Shown here in pieces: positions 63,492 to 64,000 of a DNA stretch of 64,000 bases. Below the pieces are notes generated by a model. That model was not told where the DNA came from, searched no databases, and saw only the letters and a list, made by a program, of their open reading frames with translations. Each line of letters starts with the position of its first letter. Within the stretch, counting starts at the first letter, position 1. The position numbers and the translations under genes are program-made. The stretch spans positions 4,091,605 to 4,155,604 of the forward strand of contig NC_081551.1 of NCBI RefSeq assembly GCF_901000735.1, given 5' to 3'. This DNA is from Corylus avellana. Its lineage: Eukaryota > Streptophyta > Magnoliopsida > Fagales > Betulaceae.

Positions 63492-63564
63492 GACTCCATG
63501 GCCCAATGGATAAGGCGCTGGTCTACGAAACCAGAGATTCTGGGTTCGATCCCCAGTGGAGTCG
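63492..63564 (+). tRNA. tRNA-Arg: tRNA-Arg (anticodon ACG)
   Basis: A 73-nt cloverleaf: acceptor GACTCCA pairs with TGGAGTC, with discriminator G. The D-arm region GGCCCAATGGATAAGGC contains the A box. The anticodon stem CTGGT/ACCAG encloses CTACGAA (anticodon ACG, read as ICG for CGU/CGC/CGA). The T-arm CTGGGTTCGATCCCCAG holds the B box GGTTCGATCC. No intron. CCA is not encoded, as normal for eukaryotes. A T6 run (63568-63573) follows as a Pol III terminator. Confidence 0.97.
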
Positions 63565-63575
63565 TCCTTTTTTAT
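63565..63575 (+). terminator. Pol III terminator after tRNA-Arg
   Basis: tcctttttta directly follows the tRNA; a run of four or more T ends RNA polymerase III transcription. Confidence 0.85.
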
Positions 63576-64000
63576 TCGTTTTCGCTGAGGTCAGTAGTAT
63601 GACGACGTCGTTTCTTTGGGGTAAGTGACGTTGGCCTTAAAAAGATCGTCCAAGCCTCTTCTCTATTGTGGTTGCCTTTATGTGGGCTTTCGCCTGTCTG
63701 GCATAAGGGTGAGTCCTAGGTGGTGGATTGAGGTTCAGTCCAACACCCCTACAGTATTATGGTGGATTGTTGCCACCTTAAAAATTTTACTGGAGGTAGT
63801 CAAACTACCCTAATAACTAAAATGTCCCATTTTTTTTTTTTTTTTTTTTTTAATTGCTGCCATGATCTGAACCCAACTACCCCTCAAATGGACTATCCAG
63901 ATAAAATATATTGCACTCTGACTCAGTGCAATACTAAAAATGCACTGGATTTCTATCCAAAATCAAAAAACTTTGCCAGGTATTCGTTTTTGTTTTTTTG
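63576..64000. other. Unassigned right edge
   Basis: No gene. It has a low-complexity T run (63832-63851) followed by aattgctgccatgatctgaaccc. GGTGG-rich sequence near 63705-63780 may belong to a repeat that continues beyond the window. Confidence 0.35.

Overview
This is nuclear DNA from a eudicot plant. The protein genes have several short exons with GT-AG introns and AT-rich spacers. The encoded proteins (RABH1, DOT3, ROCK1, a Peter Pan homologue, class II asparagine synthetase) are plant versions of their families, U6 snRNA genes carry the plant upstream element and TATA box, and much of the spacer is plant transposon debris. I place the species no more finely than eudicot. A 250-base N gap (37791-38040) shows this is a draft assembly. 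Exon coordinates were worked out by hand from splice consensus, reading frame and family similarity; each model sums to an intact frame.

Layout. 876-1214 (+): last exons of an unidentified gene. 2222-5243 (-): RABH1 Rab GTPase. 6750-9208: two hAT-type miniature elements. 9655-11820: a rearranged inverted copy of sequences also found at 25.1-30.9 kb, holding a U6 gene (+) and a broken DOT3 fragment (-). 13332-13470 (+): an orphan CCT exon of CONSTANS-like type. 14898-17670 (-): RRP15-like, and 19365-23523 (+): PPAN/SSF1-like. These are two divergent ribosome-biogenesis genes with teloboxes upstream. 25694-25796 (-): second U6. 28573-32129 (+): intact DOT3-like NPH3 gene. 32861-33382 (-): uL23m-like ribosomal protein. 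33.7-40.5 kb: a direct duplication flanking a four-helix membrane protein gene (36329-36796, -). 40500-46516 (-): ROCK1 nucleotide-sugar transporter with a LINE in intron 3 and a GC-AG intron. 49600-56252 (+): asparagine synthetase. 56858-57619 (-): F-box protein. 59891-63152 (-): TLDc-domain protein. 63492-63564 (+): tRNA-Arg(ACG).

The genes are independent transcription units, not an operon or cluster. The main pattern is microsynteny. From memory, their Arabidopsis counterparts lie in separate small blocks: RABH1c/L23/TLD at At4g39890-39870, RABH1e/DOT3/ASN3 at At5g10260-10240, RABH1a/ROCK1/ASN2 at At5g64990-65010, and COL10/RRP15 at At5g48250-48240. This window seems to keep in one place what Arabidopsis has split between duplicated blocks.

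I found no undescribed biochemical system. The most interesting features are structural: a circularly permuted inverted duplication carrying U6 and DOT3 pieces, several miniature transposons with clean target-site duplications, a possible endogenous pararetrovirus fragment, and a direct duplication around a lineage-specific-looking membrane protein gene.
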